Below, piece after piece: positions 35,225 to 46,802 of a stretch of 64,000 nucleotides of DNA. Numbering within the stretch: position 1 is the first letter of the stretch; each line of letters opens with the position of its first letter. The DNA is from Canna indica. Taxonomy: Eukaryota > Streptophyta > Magnoliopsida > Zingiberales > Cannaceae. The notes beneath the pieces are model-generated. The model saw nothing but the letters and a program-made list of their open reading frames with translations. It had not been told where the DNA came from and did no database searches. The translations under genes and the position numbers were made by a program. The stretch covers positions 37,125,501 to 37,189,500 of the forward strand of contig CP136897.1 in assembly GCA_034359265.1 (NCBI GenBank), in the 5' to 3' direction.

Positions 35225-35343
35225 GGGTGCGATCATACCAGCACTAACGCACCAGATCCCTTCAGAACTCCGAAGTTAAGCGTGCTTGGGCGAGAGTAGT
35301 ACTAGGATGGGTGACCCCCTAGGAAGTCCTCTTGTTGCACCTT
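35225..35343 (+). rRNA. 5S rRNA gene, copy 76
   Basis: Full length. Variants are G30A, A37T, G97A and G108T, with T at -1. Confidence 0.93.
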
Positions 35344-35709
35344 TTTTTTTACTACCTATTTGATTGCACGACGAGATCATTTTTTTTACCAATCTTTCTA
35401 ACCAAACGTTAAGGACGGACGATGTCGTCGACATAAAATTTGACTGTCGATCGCCCGCGCGGGGCCCGCCGCAACCTCTACGGCCGTCTTGATCGACCAA
35501 CCGACCCAAAAAATTAAAATTTGTAAATAAATAAGAAAAATAACATTTCAATTATTATTTTTTGTTTAAAACGGGCGTAACTCCATGCATTATTGTCCGA
35601 TTTCATCTTTTCACGTGGCGCTAAAAGGCGCGCGAAGAGACGAAGAAAATGACCCCGAGCTATCCCTCGGACGCTCACCCTTATTAGCCGACGATCAGAA
35701 GTGCATGAT

Positions 35710-35828
35710 GGGTGCGATCATACCAGCACTAACGCACCGAATCCCATCAGAACTCCGAAGTTAAGTGTGCTTGGGCGAGAGTAGTACTAGGATGGGTGAC
35801 CCCCTAGGAAGTCCTCGTGTTGCACCTT
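35710..35828 (+). rRNA. 5S rRNA gene, copy 77
   Basis: Full length. Variants are G31A, C57T (box A) and G97A, with T at -1. The T-run ends in ATA. Confidence 0.94.
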
Positions 35829-36194
35829 TTTTTATACTACCTAATTGATTGCACGACGAGATCATTTTTTTTACCAATCTTTCTAACCAAACGTTAAGGA
35901 CGGACGACGTCGTCGACATAAAATTTGGCTGTCGATCGCCCGCGCGGGGCCCGCCGCAACCTCTACGTCCGGCTTGATCGACCAACCGACCCGAAAAATT
36001 AAAATTTGTAAATAAATAAGAAAAATAACATTTCAATTATTATTTTTCATTTAAAACGGGCGTAACTCCGTGCATTATTGTCCGATTTTAGCTTTTCACG
36101 TGGCGCTAAAAGGCGCGCGAAGAGACGAAGAAAATGACCCCGAGCTATCCCTCGGACGCTCACCCGTATTAGCCGACGATCAGAAGTGCATAAC

Positions 36195-36313
36195 GGTTGC
36201 GATCATACCAGCACTAACGCATCAGATCCCATCAGAACTCCGAAGTTAAGCGTGCTTGGGCGACAGTAGTACTAGGATGGGTGACCCCTTGGGAAGTCCT
36301 CGTGTTGCACCTT
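36195..36313 (+). rRNA. 5S rRNA gene, copy 78
   Basis: Full length. Variants are G3T, C28T, G30A, G70C and C95T. Confidence 0.93.
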
Positions 36314-36680
36314 TTTTTTTTACTACCTATTTGATTGCACGACGAGATCATTTTTTTTACCAATCTTTCTAACCAAACGTTAAGGACGGACGACGTCGTC
36401 GACATAAAATTTGGCTGTCGATCGCCCGCGCGGGGCCCGCCGCAACCGCTACGGACGGCTCGATCGACCAACCGACCCGAAAAATTAAAATTTGTAAATA
36501 AATAAGAAAAATAACATTTCAATTATTATTTTTCGTTTAAAACGGGCGTAACTCCGTGCATTATTGTCCGATTTCAGCTTTTCACGTGGCGCTGAAAGGC
36601 GCGCGAAGAGACGAAGAAAATGACCCCGAGCTGTCCCTCGGACGCTCACCCTTATTAGCCGACGATCAGAACTGCATGAC

Positions 36681-36798
36681 GGGTGCGATCATACCAGCAC
36701 TAATGCACTGGATCCCATCAGAACTCCGTAGTTAAGCGTGCTTGGGCGAGAGTAGTACTAGGATGGGTGACCCCCTGGAAGTCCTCGTGTTGCACTTG
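36681..36798 (+). rRNA. 5S rRNA gene, copy 79, 1-nt deletion
   Basis: 118 nt. C24T, C29T and A49T, one G of 97-99 lost, and a CACTTG end. First unit with the GCCATAAATCTTGG spacer of the central zone. Confidence 0.92.
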
Positions 36799-37164
36799 TT
36801 TTTTTACTACCTATTTGATTGCACGACGAGATCATTTTTTTTACCAATATTTCTAACCAAACGTTAAGGACGGACGACGTCGTCGCCATAAATCTTGGCT
36901 GTCGATCGCCCGCGCGGGGCCCGCCGCAACCTCTACGGCCGGCTCGATCGACCAACCGACACGAAAAATTAAAATTTGAAAATAAATAAGAAAAATAACA
37001 TTTCAATTATTATTTTTCGTTTAAAACGGGCGTAACTCCGTGCATTATTGTCCGATTTCAGCTTTTCACGTTGCGCTGAAAGGCGCGTGAAGAGACGAAG
37101 AAAATGACCCCGAGCTGTCCCTCGGACGCTCACCCTTATTAGCCGACGATAAGAAGTGCATGAC

Positions 37165-37283
37165 GGGTGCGATCATACCACCACTAACGCACCGGATCCC
37201 ATCAGAACTCCGAAGTTAAGCGTGTTTGGGCGAGAGTAGTACTAGGATGGGTGACCCCGTGGGAAGTTCTCGTGTTGCACCTT
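37165..37283 (+). rRNA. 5S rRNA gene, copy 80
   Basis: Full length. Variants are G17C, C61T (box A), C95G and C104T. The T-run is split by a C. Confidence 0.93.
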
Positions 37284-37649
37284 TTCTTTTACTACCTATT
37301 TGATTGCACGACGAGATCATTTTTTTTACTGATCTTTCTAACCAAAACTTAAGGACGGACGACGTCGTCGCCATAAATCTTGGCTGTCGATCGCCCGCGC
37401 GGGGCCCGCTGCAACTTCTACGGCCGGCTCGATCGACCAACCAACCCGAAAAATTAAAATTTGTAAATAAATAAGAAAAATAACGTTTCAATTATTATTT
37501 TTCGTTTAAAACGGGCGTAACTCCGTGCATTATTGTCCGATTTCAGCTTTTCACGTGGCGCTGAAAGGCGCGCAAAGAGACGAAGAAAATGACCCCGAAC
37601 TCTCCCTCAGACGCTCACCCTTATTAGCCGACGATCAGAAGTGCATATC

Positions 37650-37768
37650 GGGTGTGATAATACCAGCACTAACGCACCGGATCTCATCAGAACTCCGAAG
37701 TTAAGGGTGCTTGGGCGAGAGTAGTACTTGGATGGGTGACCCCTTGGGAAGTCCTCGCGTTGTACCTT
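37650..37768 (+). rRNA. 5S rRNA gene, copy 81, degenerate
   Basis: Full length but with eight changes: C6T, C10A, C35T, C57G, A80T, C95T, T109C and C114T. Likely silent or on the way to a pseudogene. Confidence 0.9.
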
Positions 37769-37968
37769 TTTTTTTACTACCTATTTGATTGCACGACGAG
37801 AACATTTTTTTTACCAATCTTTCTAACCAAACGTTAAGGACGGACGACGTCGTCGTCATAAATCTTGGCTGTCGATCGCCTGCGCTAGGCCGGCCGCAAC
37901 CTCTACTGCCGGCTCGATCGACCAACCGTCCCGAAAAATTAAAATTTGTAAAAAAATAAGAAAATTAA

Positions 37969-38078
37969 CATACCAGCACTAACGCAACGGATCCCATCAG
38001 AACTCCGAAGTTAAGCGTGCTTGGGCGAGAGTAGTTCTAGGATGGGTGACCCCCTGGGAAGTCCTCGTGTTGTACCTT
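37969..38078 (+). pseudogene. 5'-truncated 5S gene, copy 82 (type A deletion)
   Basis: Same breakpoint as copy 10 but on a diverged spacer (AAAATTAACA). Variants are C28A, A77T and C114T; the box A change G51T is absent. Confidence 0.92.
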
Positions 38079-38446
38079 TTTTTTTTTACTACCTATTTGA
38101 TTTCACGGCGAGATCATTTTTTTTACCAATCTTTCTAACCAAACGTTAAGGACGGACGACGTCGTTGCCATAAATCTTGGCTGTCGATCGCCCGCGCGGG
38201 GCCCGCCGCAACCTCTACGGCCGTCTCGATCGACCAACCGACCCGAAAAATTAAAATTTGTAAATAAATAAGAAAAATAACATTTCAATTATTATTTTTC
38301 GTTTAAAACGGGCGTAACTCCGTGCATTATTGTCCGATTTCAGCTTTTCACGTGGCGCTAAAAGGCGCGCGAAGAGACGAAGAAAATGACCCCGAGCTAT
38401 CCCTCAGACGCTCACCCTTATTAGCCGACGATCAGAAGTGCATAAC

Positions 38447-38565
38447 GGTTGCGATTATACCAGCACTAACGCATCAGATCCCATGAGAACTCCGAAGTTA
38501 AGTGTGCTTGGGCGTGAGTAGTATTAGGATGGGTGACCCCCTGGGAAGTCCTCATGTTGCACCTT
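38447..38565 (+). rRNA. 5S rRNA gene, copy 83, degenerate
   Basis: Full length with nine changes: G3T, C10T, C28T, G30A, C39G, C57T, A69T, C78T and G108A. T-run TTTTTTTG. Confidence 0.9.
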
Positions 38566-38932
38566 TTTTGTTTACTACCTATTTGATTGCACGACGAGAT
38601 CATTTTTTTTACCAATCTTTCTAACCAAACGTTAAGGACGAACAATGTCGTCGACATAAAATTTGGCTGTCGATCGCCTGCGCGGGGCCCGCCGCAACCT
38701 CTACGGCCGGGTCGATCGACCAACCGACCCGAAAAATTAAAATTTGTAAATAAATAAGAAAAATAACATTTCAATTATTATTTTTCGTTTAAAACGGGCG
38801 TAACTCCGTGCATTATTGTCCGATTTCAGCTTTTCACGTGGCGCTAAAAGGCGCGCGAAGAGACGAAGAAAATGACCCCGAGCTATCCCTCGGACGCTCA
38901 CCCTTATTAGCGGACGATCAGAAGTGCATGAC

Positions 38933-38948
38933 GGGTGCGATCATACCA
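38933..38948 (+). pseudogene. 5S gene remnant, unit 84 (gene and half spacer deleted)
   Basis: The first 16 nt of the gene (to ATACCA) join AAAACGGGCG of the spacer. The rest of the gene, the terminator and about 210 bp of spacer are lost. What is left is a unit of about 160 bp that repeats the promoter flank. Confidence 0.92.
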
Positions 38949-39090
38949 AAAACGGGCGTAACTCCTTGCATTATTGTCCGATTTCAGCTTTTCACGTGGC
39001 GCTAAGAGGCGCGCGAAGAGACGAAGAAAATGACCCCGAGCTATCCCACGGACGCTCACCCTTATTAGCCGACGATCAGAAGTGCATAAC

Positions 39091-39209
39091 GGTTGCGATC
39101 ATACCAGCACTAACGCATCATATCCCATCAGAACTCCGAAGTTAAGTGTGCTTGGGCGAGAGTAGTACTAGGATGGGTGACCCCCTGGGAAGTCCTCGTG
39201 TTGCACCTT
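39091..39209 (+). rRNA. 5S rRNA gene, copy 85
   Basis: Full length. Variants are G3T, C28T, G30A, G31T and C57T. Related to copy 83. Confidence 0.92.
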
Positions 39210-39576
39210 TTTTGTTTACTACCTGTTTGATTGCACGACGAGATCATTTTTTTTACCAATCTTTCTAACCAAACGTTAAGGACGAACGACGTCGTCGACA
39301 TAAAATTTGGCTGTCGATCGCCCGCGCGGGGCCAGCCGCAACGTCTACGGCCGGCTCGATCGACCAATCGACCCGAAAAATTAAAATTTGTAAATAAATA
39401 AGAAAAATAACATTTCAATTATTATTTTTCGTTTAAAACGGGCGTAACTCCGTGCATTATTGTTCGATTTCAGCTTTTCACGTGGCGCTAAAAGGCGCGC
39501 GAAGAGACAAAGAAAATGACCCCGAGCTATCCCTCAGACGCTCACCCTTATTAGCCGACGATCAGAAGTGCAAGAC

Positions 39577-39592
39577 GGGTGCGATCATACCA
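39577..39592 (+). pseudogene. 5S gene remnant, unit 86 (gene and half spacer deleted)
   Basis: Same junction as unit 84: 16 nt of gene joined to AAAACGGGCG. Confidence 0.92.
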
Positions 39593-39734
39593 AAAACGGG
39601 CGTAACTCCGTGCATTATTGTCCGATTTCCACTTTTCACGTGGCGCTGAAAGGCGCGCGAAGAGACGAAGAAAATGACCCCGTGCTGTCCCTCGGACGCT
39701 CACCCTTATTAGCCGACGATCAGAACTGCATGAT

Positions 39735-39852
39735 GGGTGTGATCATACCAGAACTAATGCGCTGGATCCCATCAGAACTCCGAAGTTAAGCGTGCTTGGG
39801 CGAGAGTAGTACTAGGATGGGTGACCCCCTGGAAGTCCTCGTGTTGTACCTT
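39735..39852 (+). rRNA. 5S rRNA gene, copy 87, 1-nt deletion
   Basis: 118 nt. C6T, C18A, C24T, A27G and C29T, one G of 97-99 lost, and C114T, with T at -1. Confidence 0.91.
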
Positions 39853-40197
39853 TTTTTTTTACTACCTATTTGATTTCACGACGAGTTCATTTTTTTTACC
39901 AATCTTTCTAACGAAACATTAAGGACGGACGACGTCGTCGCCGTAAATCTTGGCTGTCGATCGCCCGCGCGGGGCCCGCCGCAACCTCTACGGCCGGCTC
40001 GATCGACCAACTAACCCGAAAAATTAAAATTTGTAAATAAATAAGAAAAATAACATTTCAGTTATTATTTTTCGTTTAAAACGGGCGTAACTCCGTGCAT
40101 TATTGTCCGATTTCAGCTTTTCAAATGGCGCTGAAAGGCGCGCGAAGAGACGAAGAAAATGACCCCGAGCTATCCCTCGGACGCTCACCCTTATGAC

Positions 40198-40316
40198 GGG
40201 TGCGATCATAACAGCACTAACGCACCGGATCCCATCAGAACTCCGAAGTTAAGCGTGCTTGGGCGAGAGTAGTACTAGGATGGGTTACCCCCTGGGAAGT
40301 CCTCGTGTTGCACTTA
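40198..40316 (+). rRNA. 5S rRNA gene, copy 88, upstream element deleted
   Basis: Gene complete, with C14A, G89T (box C) and a CACTTA end. About 20 bp of flank containing most of the TATA-like block are gone: CACCCTTA joins TGAC directly before the gene. Sister of copy 95. Confidence 0.91.
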
Positions 40317-40516
40317 TTTTTTTACTACCTATGTGATTGCACGACGAGATCATTTTTTTTACCAATCTTTCTAACCAAACGTTAAGGACGAACGACGTCG
40401 TCGACATAAAATTTGGCTGTCGATCGCTTGCGCTAGGCCCGCCGCAACCTCTACGGCCGGCTCGATCGACCAACCGACCCGAAAAATTTAAATTTGTAAA
40501 AAAATAAGAAAAATAA

Positions 40517-40625
40517 CATACCAGCACTAACGCACCGGATCCCATCAGAACTTTGAAGTTAAGCGTGCTTGGGCGAGAGTAGTACTAGGATGGGTGACCC
40601 CCTGGAAGTCCTCGTGTTGTACCTT
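40517..40625 (+). pseudogene. 5'-truncated 5S gene, copy 89 (type A deletion)
   Basis: Same breakpoint as copy 10. Variants are C46T, C47T, a 1-nt loss in 97-99 and C114T. Confidence 0.92.
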
Positions 40626-40988
40626 TTTTTTTTACTACCTATTTGATTTCACGACGAGTTCATTTTTTTTACCAATCTTTCTAACGAAACATTAAGGACG
40701 GACGACGTCGTCGCCGTAAATCTTGGCTGTCGATCGCCCGCGCGGTGCCTGTCGCAACCTCTACGGCCGGCTCGATCGACCAACTAACCCGAAAAATTAA
40801 AATTTGTAAATAAATAAGAAAAATAACATTTCAGTTATTATTTTTCGTTTAAAACGGGCGTAACTCCGTGCATTATTGTCTGATTTCAGCTTTTCACGTA
40901 GCGCTAAAAGGCGCGCGAAGAGACGAAGAATATGACCCCGAGCTATCCCTCGGACGCTCACCCTTATTAGCCGAAGATCAGAAGCGCA

Positions 40989-41004
40989 CCTCGTGTTGCA
41001 CCTT
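40989..41004 (+). pseudogene. 5S gene 3' remnant, unit 90
   Basis: The upstream flank (AGAAGCGCA) joins the last 16 nt of the gene (from CCTCG) and the T-run. About 100 nt of gene, including all internal promoter boxes, are missing. Confidence 0.9.
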
Positions 41005-41091
41005 TTTTTTTACTACGTATTTGATTGCACGACGAGATCATTTTTTTATCAATCTTTCTAACCAAACATTAAGGACGGATGACGTCGTCGC

Positions 41092-41201
41092 CATACTAGC
41101 ACTAACGCACCGGATCCCATCAGAACTCTGAAGTTAAGCATGCTTGGGCGAGAGTAGTACTAGGATGGGTGACCCCCTGGGAAGTCCTCGTGTTGCACCT
41201 T
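41092..41201 (+). pseudogene. 5'-truncated 5S gene, copy 91 (type B deletion)
   Basis: The spacer just after the palindrome (CGTCGCC) joins gene position 10-13 at a shared CATA. All of the later spacer and the gene 5' end are lost. Variants are C15T, C47T and G58A. Confidence 0.92.
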
Positions 41202-41568
41202 TTTTTTTACTACCTATTTGATTGCACGACGAGATCATTTTTTTTACCAATCTTTCTAACGAAATGTTAAGGACGGACGACTTCGTCGCCATAAATCTTG
41301 GCTGTCGATCGCCCGCGCGTGGGCCCGCCGAAACCTCTACGGCCGGCTCGATCGACCAACTAACCCGAAAAATTAAAATTTGTAAAGAAATAAGAAAAAT
41401 AACATTTCAGTTATTATTTTTCGTTTAAAACGGGCGTAACTCCGTGCATTATTGTCCGATTTCAGCTTTTCACGTGGCGCTGAAAGGCGCGGGAAGAAAC
41501 GAAGAAAATGACCCCGAGCTGTCCCTCGGTCGCTCACCCTTATTAGCCGACGATCAGAAGTGCATGAC

Positions 41569-41687
41569 GGGTGGAATCATAACAGCAGTAACGCACCGGA
41601 TCCCATCAGAACTCCGAAGTTAAGCGTGCTTGGGCAAGAGTACTACTAGGATGGGTGACCCCCAGGGAAGTACTCGTGTTGCACTTG
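41569..41687 (+). rRNA. 5S rRNA gene, copy 92, degenerate
   Basis: Full length with nine changes: C6G, G7A, C14A, C20G, G68A, G75C, T96A, C104A and a CACTTG end. Probably inactive. Confidence 0.9.
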
Positions 41688-42053
41688 TTTTTTTACTACC
41701 TATTTGATTGCACAACGAGATCATTTTTTTTACCACTCTTTCTAACGAAACGTTAAGGACGGACGATGTCGTCGCCATAAAATTTGGCTGTCGATCGCCC
41801 GCGCGGGGCCCGCCGCAACCTCTACGGCCGGCTCGATCGACCAACTAACCCGAAAAATTAAAATTTGTAAATAAATAAGAAAAATAACATTTTAGTTATT
41901 ATTTTTCGTTTAAAACGGGCGTAACTCCGTGCATTATTGTCTGATTTCAGCTTTTCACGTAGCGCTAAAAGGCGCGCGAAGAGACGAAGAAAATGACCCC
42001 GAGCTATCCCTCGGACGCTCACCCTTATTAGCCGAAGATCATAAGTGCACGAC

Positions 42054-42172
42054 GGGTGCGATCATACCAGCACTAACGCACAGGATCCCATCAGAACTCC
42101 GAAGTTAAGCGTACTTGGGAGAGAGTAGTACTAGGATGGGTGACCGCCTGGAGAGTCCTCGTGTTGCACCTT
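42054..42172 (+). rRNA. 5S rRNA gene, copy 93
   Basis: Full length. Variants are C29A, G60A, C67A, C93G, G99A and A100G. Confidence 0.91.
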
Positions 42173-42259
42173 TTTTTATACTACGTATTTGATTGCACGA
42201 CGAGATCATTTTTTTATCAATCTTTCTAACCAAACATTAAGGACGGATGACGTCGTCGC

Positions 42260-42367
42260 CATACTAGCACTAACGCACCGGATCCCACCAGAACTCCGAA
42301 GTTAAGCATGCTTGGGCGAGAGTAGTACTAGGATGGGTGACCCCCTGGGAAGTCCTCGTTTCACCTT
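42260..42367 (+). pseudogene. 5'-truncated 5S gene, copy 94 (type B deletion)
   Basis: Same breakpoint as copy 91. Variants are C15T, T38C and G58A, and the 3' end has lost two bases (CCTCGTTTCACC). Confidence 0.92.
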
Positions 42368-42733
42368 TTTTTTTACTACCTATTTGATTGCACGACGACA
42401 TCATTTTTTTTACCAATCTTTCTAACCAAATGTTAAGGACGGACGACGTCGTCGCCATAAAATTTGGTTGTCGATCACCCGCACGGGGCCCGCCGCAACC
42501 TCTACGGCCGGCTCTATCGACCAACCGACCCGAAAAATTAAAATTTGTAAATAAATAAGAAAAATAACATTTCAATTATTATTTTTCGTTTAAAACGGGC
42601 GTAACTCCGTGCATTATTGTCCGATTTCAGCTTTTCACGTGGGGCTGAAAGGCGCGCGAAGAGACGAAGAAAATGACCCCGAGCTATCCCTCGGACGCTC
42701 ACCCTTATTAGCCGACAATCGGAAGTGCATGAC

Positions 42734-42852
42734 GGGTGCGATCATAACAGCACTAACGCACCGGATCCCATCAGAACTCCGAAGTTAAGCGTGCTTGGGC
42801 GAGAGTAGTACTAGGATGGGTTACCCCCTGGGAAGTCCTCGTGTTGCACTTA
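42734..42852 (+). rRNA. 5S rRNA gene, copy 95
   Basis: Full length. Variants are C14A, G89T (box C) and a CACTTA end. Here the upstream block is kept, unlike sister copy 88. Confidence 0.92.
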
Positions 42853-43219
42853 TTTTTTTACTACCTATGTGATTGCACGACGAGATCATTTTTTTTACCA
42901 ATCTTTCTAACCAAATGTTATGGACGGACGATGTCGTCGCCATAAAATTTGGCTGTCGATCGCCCGCGCGGGGCCCTCCCCAACCTCTACGGCCGGCTCA
43001 ATCGACCAACCGACCCGAAAAATTAAAATTTGTAAATAAATAAGAAAAATAACATTTCAATTATTATTTTTCTATTAAAACGGGTGTAACTCCGTGCATT
43101 ATTGTCCGATTTCAGCTTTTCACGTGGCGCTGAAAGGCGCGTGAAGAGACGAAGAAAATGACCCCCGAACTCTCCCTCGGATGCTCACCCTTATTAGCCG
43201 ACAATCAGAAGTGCATATC

Positions 43220-43338
43220 AGGTGCGATCATACTAGCACTAACGCACCGGATCCCATCAGAACTCCGAAGTTAAGCATGCTAGGGCGAGAGTAGTACTAG
43301 GATGGGTGACCCCCTGGGAAGTCCTTGTGTTGCACCTT
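43220..43338 (+). rRNA. 5S rRNA gene, copy 96
   Basis: Full length. Variants are G1A, C15T, G58A, T63A and C107T. Confidence 0.92.
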
Positions 43339-43704
43339 TTTTTTTACTACCTACTTGATTGCACGACGACATCATTTTTTTTACCAATCTTTCTAACCAA
43401 ACGTTAAGGACGGACGACGTCGTCGCCATAAAGTTTGGTTGTCGTTCGCCCGCGCGGGGCCCGCCGCAACCTCTACGGCCGGCTCGATCGACCAACCGAC
43501 CCGAAAAATTAAAATTTGTAAATAAATAAGAAAAATAACATTTCAATTATTATTTTTCGTTTAAAACGGGCGTAACTCCGTGCATTATTGTCCGATTTCA
43601 GCTTTTCACGTGGCGCTGAAAGGCGCGCGAAGAGATGAAGAAAACGACCCCGAGCTGTCCCTCGGATGCAAAACCTTATTAGCCGACGATCAGAAGTGCA
43701 TGAC

Positions 43705-43823
43705 GGGCTCGATCATACCAGCACTAACGCACCGGATCCCTTCAGAACTCCGAAGTTAAGCGTGCTTGGGAGAGAGTTGTACTAGGATGGGTGACCGCCT
43801 GGAAAGTCCTCGTGTTGCACCTT
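43705..43823 (+). rRNA. 5S rRNA gene, copy 97, degenerate
   Basis: Full length. Variants are T4C, G5T, A37T, C67A, A74T, C93G and G99A. Confidence 0.91.
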
Positions 43824-43911
43824 TTTTTTTACTACGTATTTGGTTGCACGACGACATCATTTTTTTTACCAATCTTTCTAACCAAACATTAAGGACGCAT
43901 GACGTTGTCAC

Positions 43912-44021
43912 CATACTAGCACTAACGCACCGGATCCCATCAGAACTCAGAAGTTAAGCGTGCTTGGGTGTGAGTAGTACTAGGATGGGTGACCCCCTGG
44001 GAAGTCCTCGTGTTGCACCTT
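43912..44021 (+). pseudogene. 5'-truncated 5S gene, copy 98 (type B deletion)
   Basis: Same breakpoint as copy 91. Variants are C15T, C47A, C67T and A69T. Confidence 0.92.
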
Positions 44022-44387
44022 TTTTTTTACTACCTACTTGATTGTACGACGAGATCATTTTTTTTACCAATCTTTCTAACCAAACGTTAAGTACGGACGA
44101 CATCGTCGCCATAAAATTTGGCTGTCGATCGCCCGCGCGGGGCCCGCCGCAACCTTTACGGCCGGCTCGATCTACCAACCGACCCGAAAAATTAAAATTA
44201 GTAAATAAATAAGAAAAATAACATTTCAATTATTATTTTTCGTTTAAAACGGGCGTAACTCCGTGCATTATTGTCCGATTTTAGCTTTTCACGTGGCGCT
44301 AAAAGGCGCGCGAAGAGACGAAGAAAATGACCCTGAGCTATCCCTCGGACGCTCACCCTTATTAGCCGACGATCAGAAGTGCATGAC

Positions 44388-44506
44388 GGGTGCGATCATA
44401 CCAGCACTAATGCAATGGATCCCATCAGAACTCCCAAGTTAAGCGTGCTTGGGCGAGAGTAGTACTAGGATCGGTGACCCCCTGGGAAGTCCTCGTGTTG
44501 CACTTG
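44388..44506 (+). rRNA. 5S rRNA gene, copy 99
   Basis: Full length. Variants are C24T, C28A, C29T, G48C, G85C and a CACTTG end. Confidence 0.92.
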
Positions 44507-44872
44507 TTTTTTTACTACCTATTTGATTGCACGCCGAGATCATTTTTTTTACCAATCTTTCTAACCAAACGTTAAGGACGGACGATGTCGTCGCCATAAA
44601 TCTTGGCTGTCGATCGCCCGCGCGGGGCCCGCCGCAACCTCTACGGCCGGCTCGATCGACCAACCGACCCCAAAAATTAAAATTTGTAAATAAATAAGAA
44701 AAGTAACATTTCAATTATTATTTTTCGTTTAAAATGTGCGTAACTCGGTGCATTATTGTCCGATTTCAGCTTTTCACGTGGCGCTGAAAGGCGCGCGAAG
44801 AGACGAAGAAAATGACCCCGAGCTGTCCCTCGGACGCTCACCCTTATTAGCCGACGATCAGAAGTGCATGAC

Positions 44873-44991
44873 GGGTGCGATTATACCACCACTAACGCAC
44901 CGGATCCCATCAGAACTCCGAAGTTAAGCGTGTTTGGGCGAGAGTAGTACTAGGATGCGTGACCCCCTGGGAAGTTCTCGTGTTGCATCTT
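44873..44991 (+). rRNA. 5S rRNA gene, copy 100
   Basis: Full length. Variants are C10T, G17C, C61T, G86C, C104T and C116T. T-run TTTGTTTTTT. Confidence 0.92.
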
Positions 44992-45347
44992 TGTTTTTTA
45001 CTACCTATTTGATTGCACGACGAGATCATTTTTTTTACTAATCTTTCTAACCAAACGTTAAGGACGGACGACGTCGTCGCCATAAATTTGGCTGTCGATC
45101 GCCCACCGCAACCTCTATGGCCGGCTCGATCGACCAACCGACCCGAAAAATTAAAATTTATAAATAAATAAGAAAAATAATATTTCAATTATTATTTTTC
45201 GTTTAAAATGGGCGTAACTCCGTATATTATTGTCCGATTTCAGCTTTTCACGTGGCGCTGAAAGGCGTGCAAAGAGACGAAGAAAATGACCCCCGAACTC
45301 TCCCTCGGACGCTCGCCCTTATTAGCCGACGATCAGAAGTGCATATC

Positions 45348-45466
45348 GGGTGCGATTATACCAGCACTAACGCACCGGATCCCATCAGAACTCTGAAGTT
45401 AATCGTGCTTGGGCGAGAGTAGTACTAGGATGGGTGACCCCTTGGGAAGTCCTCGCGTTGCACCTT
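45348..45466 (+). rRNA. 5S rRNA gene, copy 101
   Basis: Full length. Variants are C10T, C47T, G56T, C95T and T109C. Confidence 0.93.
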
Positions 45467-45832
45467 TTTTTTTACTACCAATTTCATTGCACGATGAGAT
45501 CATTTTTTTTACTGATCTTTCTAACCAAACGTTAAGGACGGACGACGTCGTCGCCATAAATCTTGGCTGTCGATCGCCCGCGCGGGGCCCGCCGCAACCT
45601 CTACGGCCGGCTCGATCGACCAACCAACCCGAAAAATTAAAATTTGTAAATAAATAAGAAAAATAACATTTCAATTATTATTTTTCGTTTAAAAAGGGCG
45701 TAACTCCGTTCATTATTGTCCGATTTCAGCTTTTTACGTGGCGTTGAAAGGCACGCGAAGAGACGAAGAAAATGACCCCGAGTTGTCCCTCGGACGCTCA
45801 CCCTTATTAGCCGACGATTAGAAGTGCATGAC

Positions 45833-45951
45833 GGGTGCGATCATACTAGCACTAACGCACCGGATCCCATCAGAAGTTCGAAGTTAAGCAGGCTTGCGCG
45901 AGAGTGGTAGTAGGATGGGTGACCCCTTGGGAAGTCCGCGTGTTGCACTTG
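45833..45951 (+). rRNA. 5S rRNA gene, copy 102, degenerate
   Basis: Full length with at least ten changes: C15T, C44G, C46T, G58A, T59G, G65C, A74G, C78G, C95T and T106G, plus a CACTTG end. Confidence 0.9.
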
Positions 45952-46317
45952 TTTTTTTACTACCTATTTGATTGCACGATGAGATTATTTTTTTTACCAA
46001 TCTTTCTAACCAAACCTTAAGGACGGACGACGTCGTCGCCATAAATCTTGGCTGTCGATGGCCCGCGCGGGGCCCGCCGCAACCTCTACGGCCGGCTCGA
46101 TCGATCAACCGACCCGAAAAATTAAAATTTGTAAATAAATAAGAAAAATAACATTTCAATTATTATTTTTCGTTTAAAACGGGAGTAACTCCGTGCATTA
46201 TTGTCCGATTTCAGCTTTTTACGTGGCGTTGAAAGGCACGCGAAGAGACGAAGAAAATGACCCCGAGTTGTCCCTCGGACGCTCACCCTTATTAGCCGAC
46301 GATCAGAAGTGCATGAC

Positions 46318-46436
46318 GGGTGCGATCATACTAGCACTAACGCACCAGATCCCATCAGAACTCCGAAGTTAAGCAGGCTTGCGCGAGAGTGGTAGTGGGA
46401 TGGGTGACCCCTTGGGAAGTCCTCGTGTTGCACCTT
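46318..46436 (+). rRNA. 5S rRNA gene, copy 103, degenerate
   Basis: Full length. Variants are C15T, G30A, G58A, T59G, G65C, A74G, C78G, A80G and C95T. Confidence 0.9.
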
Positions 46437-46802
46437 TTTTTTTACTACCTATTTGATTGCACGACGAGATCATTTTTTTTACAAATTTTTCTAACCAATC
46501 GTTAAGGACGGACGACGTCGTCGCCATAAATCTTGGCGGTCGATCGCCCGCGCGGGGCTCGCCGCAACCTCTACTGCCGGCTCGATCGACCAACCGACCC
46601 GAAAAATTAAAATTTGTAAATAAATAAGAAAAATAACATTCTAATTATTATTTTTCATTTAAAACGGGCGTAACTCCGTGCATTATTGTCCGATTTCAAC
46701 TTTTCACGTGGCGGTGAAAGGCACGCGAAGAGACGAAGAAAATGACCCCGAGTTGTCCCTCGGACGCTCACCCTTATTAGCCGACGATCAGAAGTGCATG
46801 AC

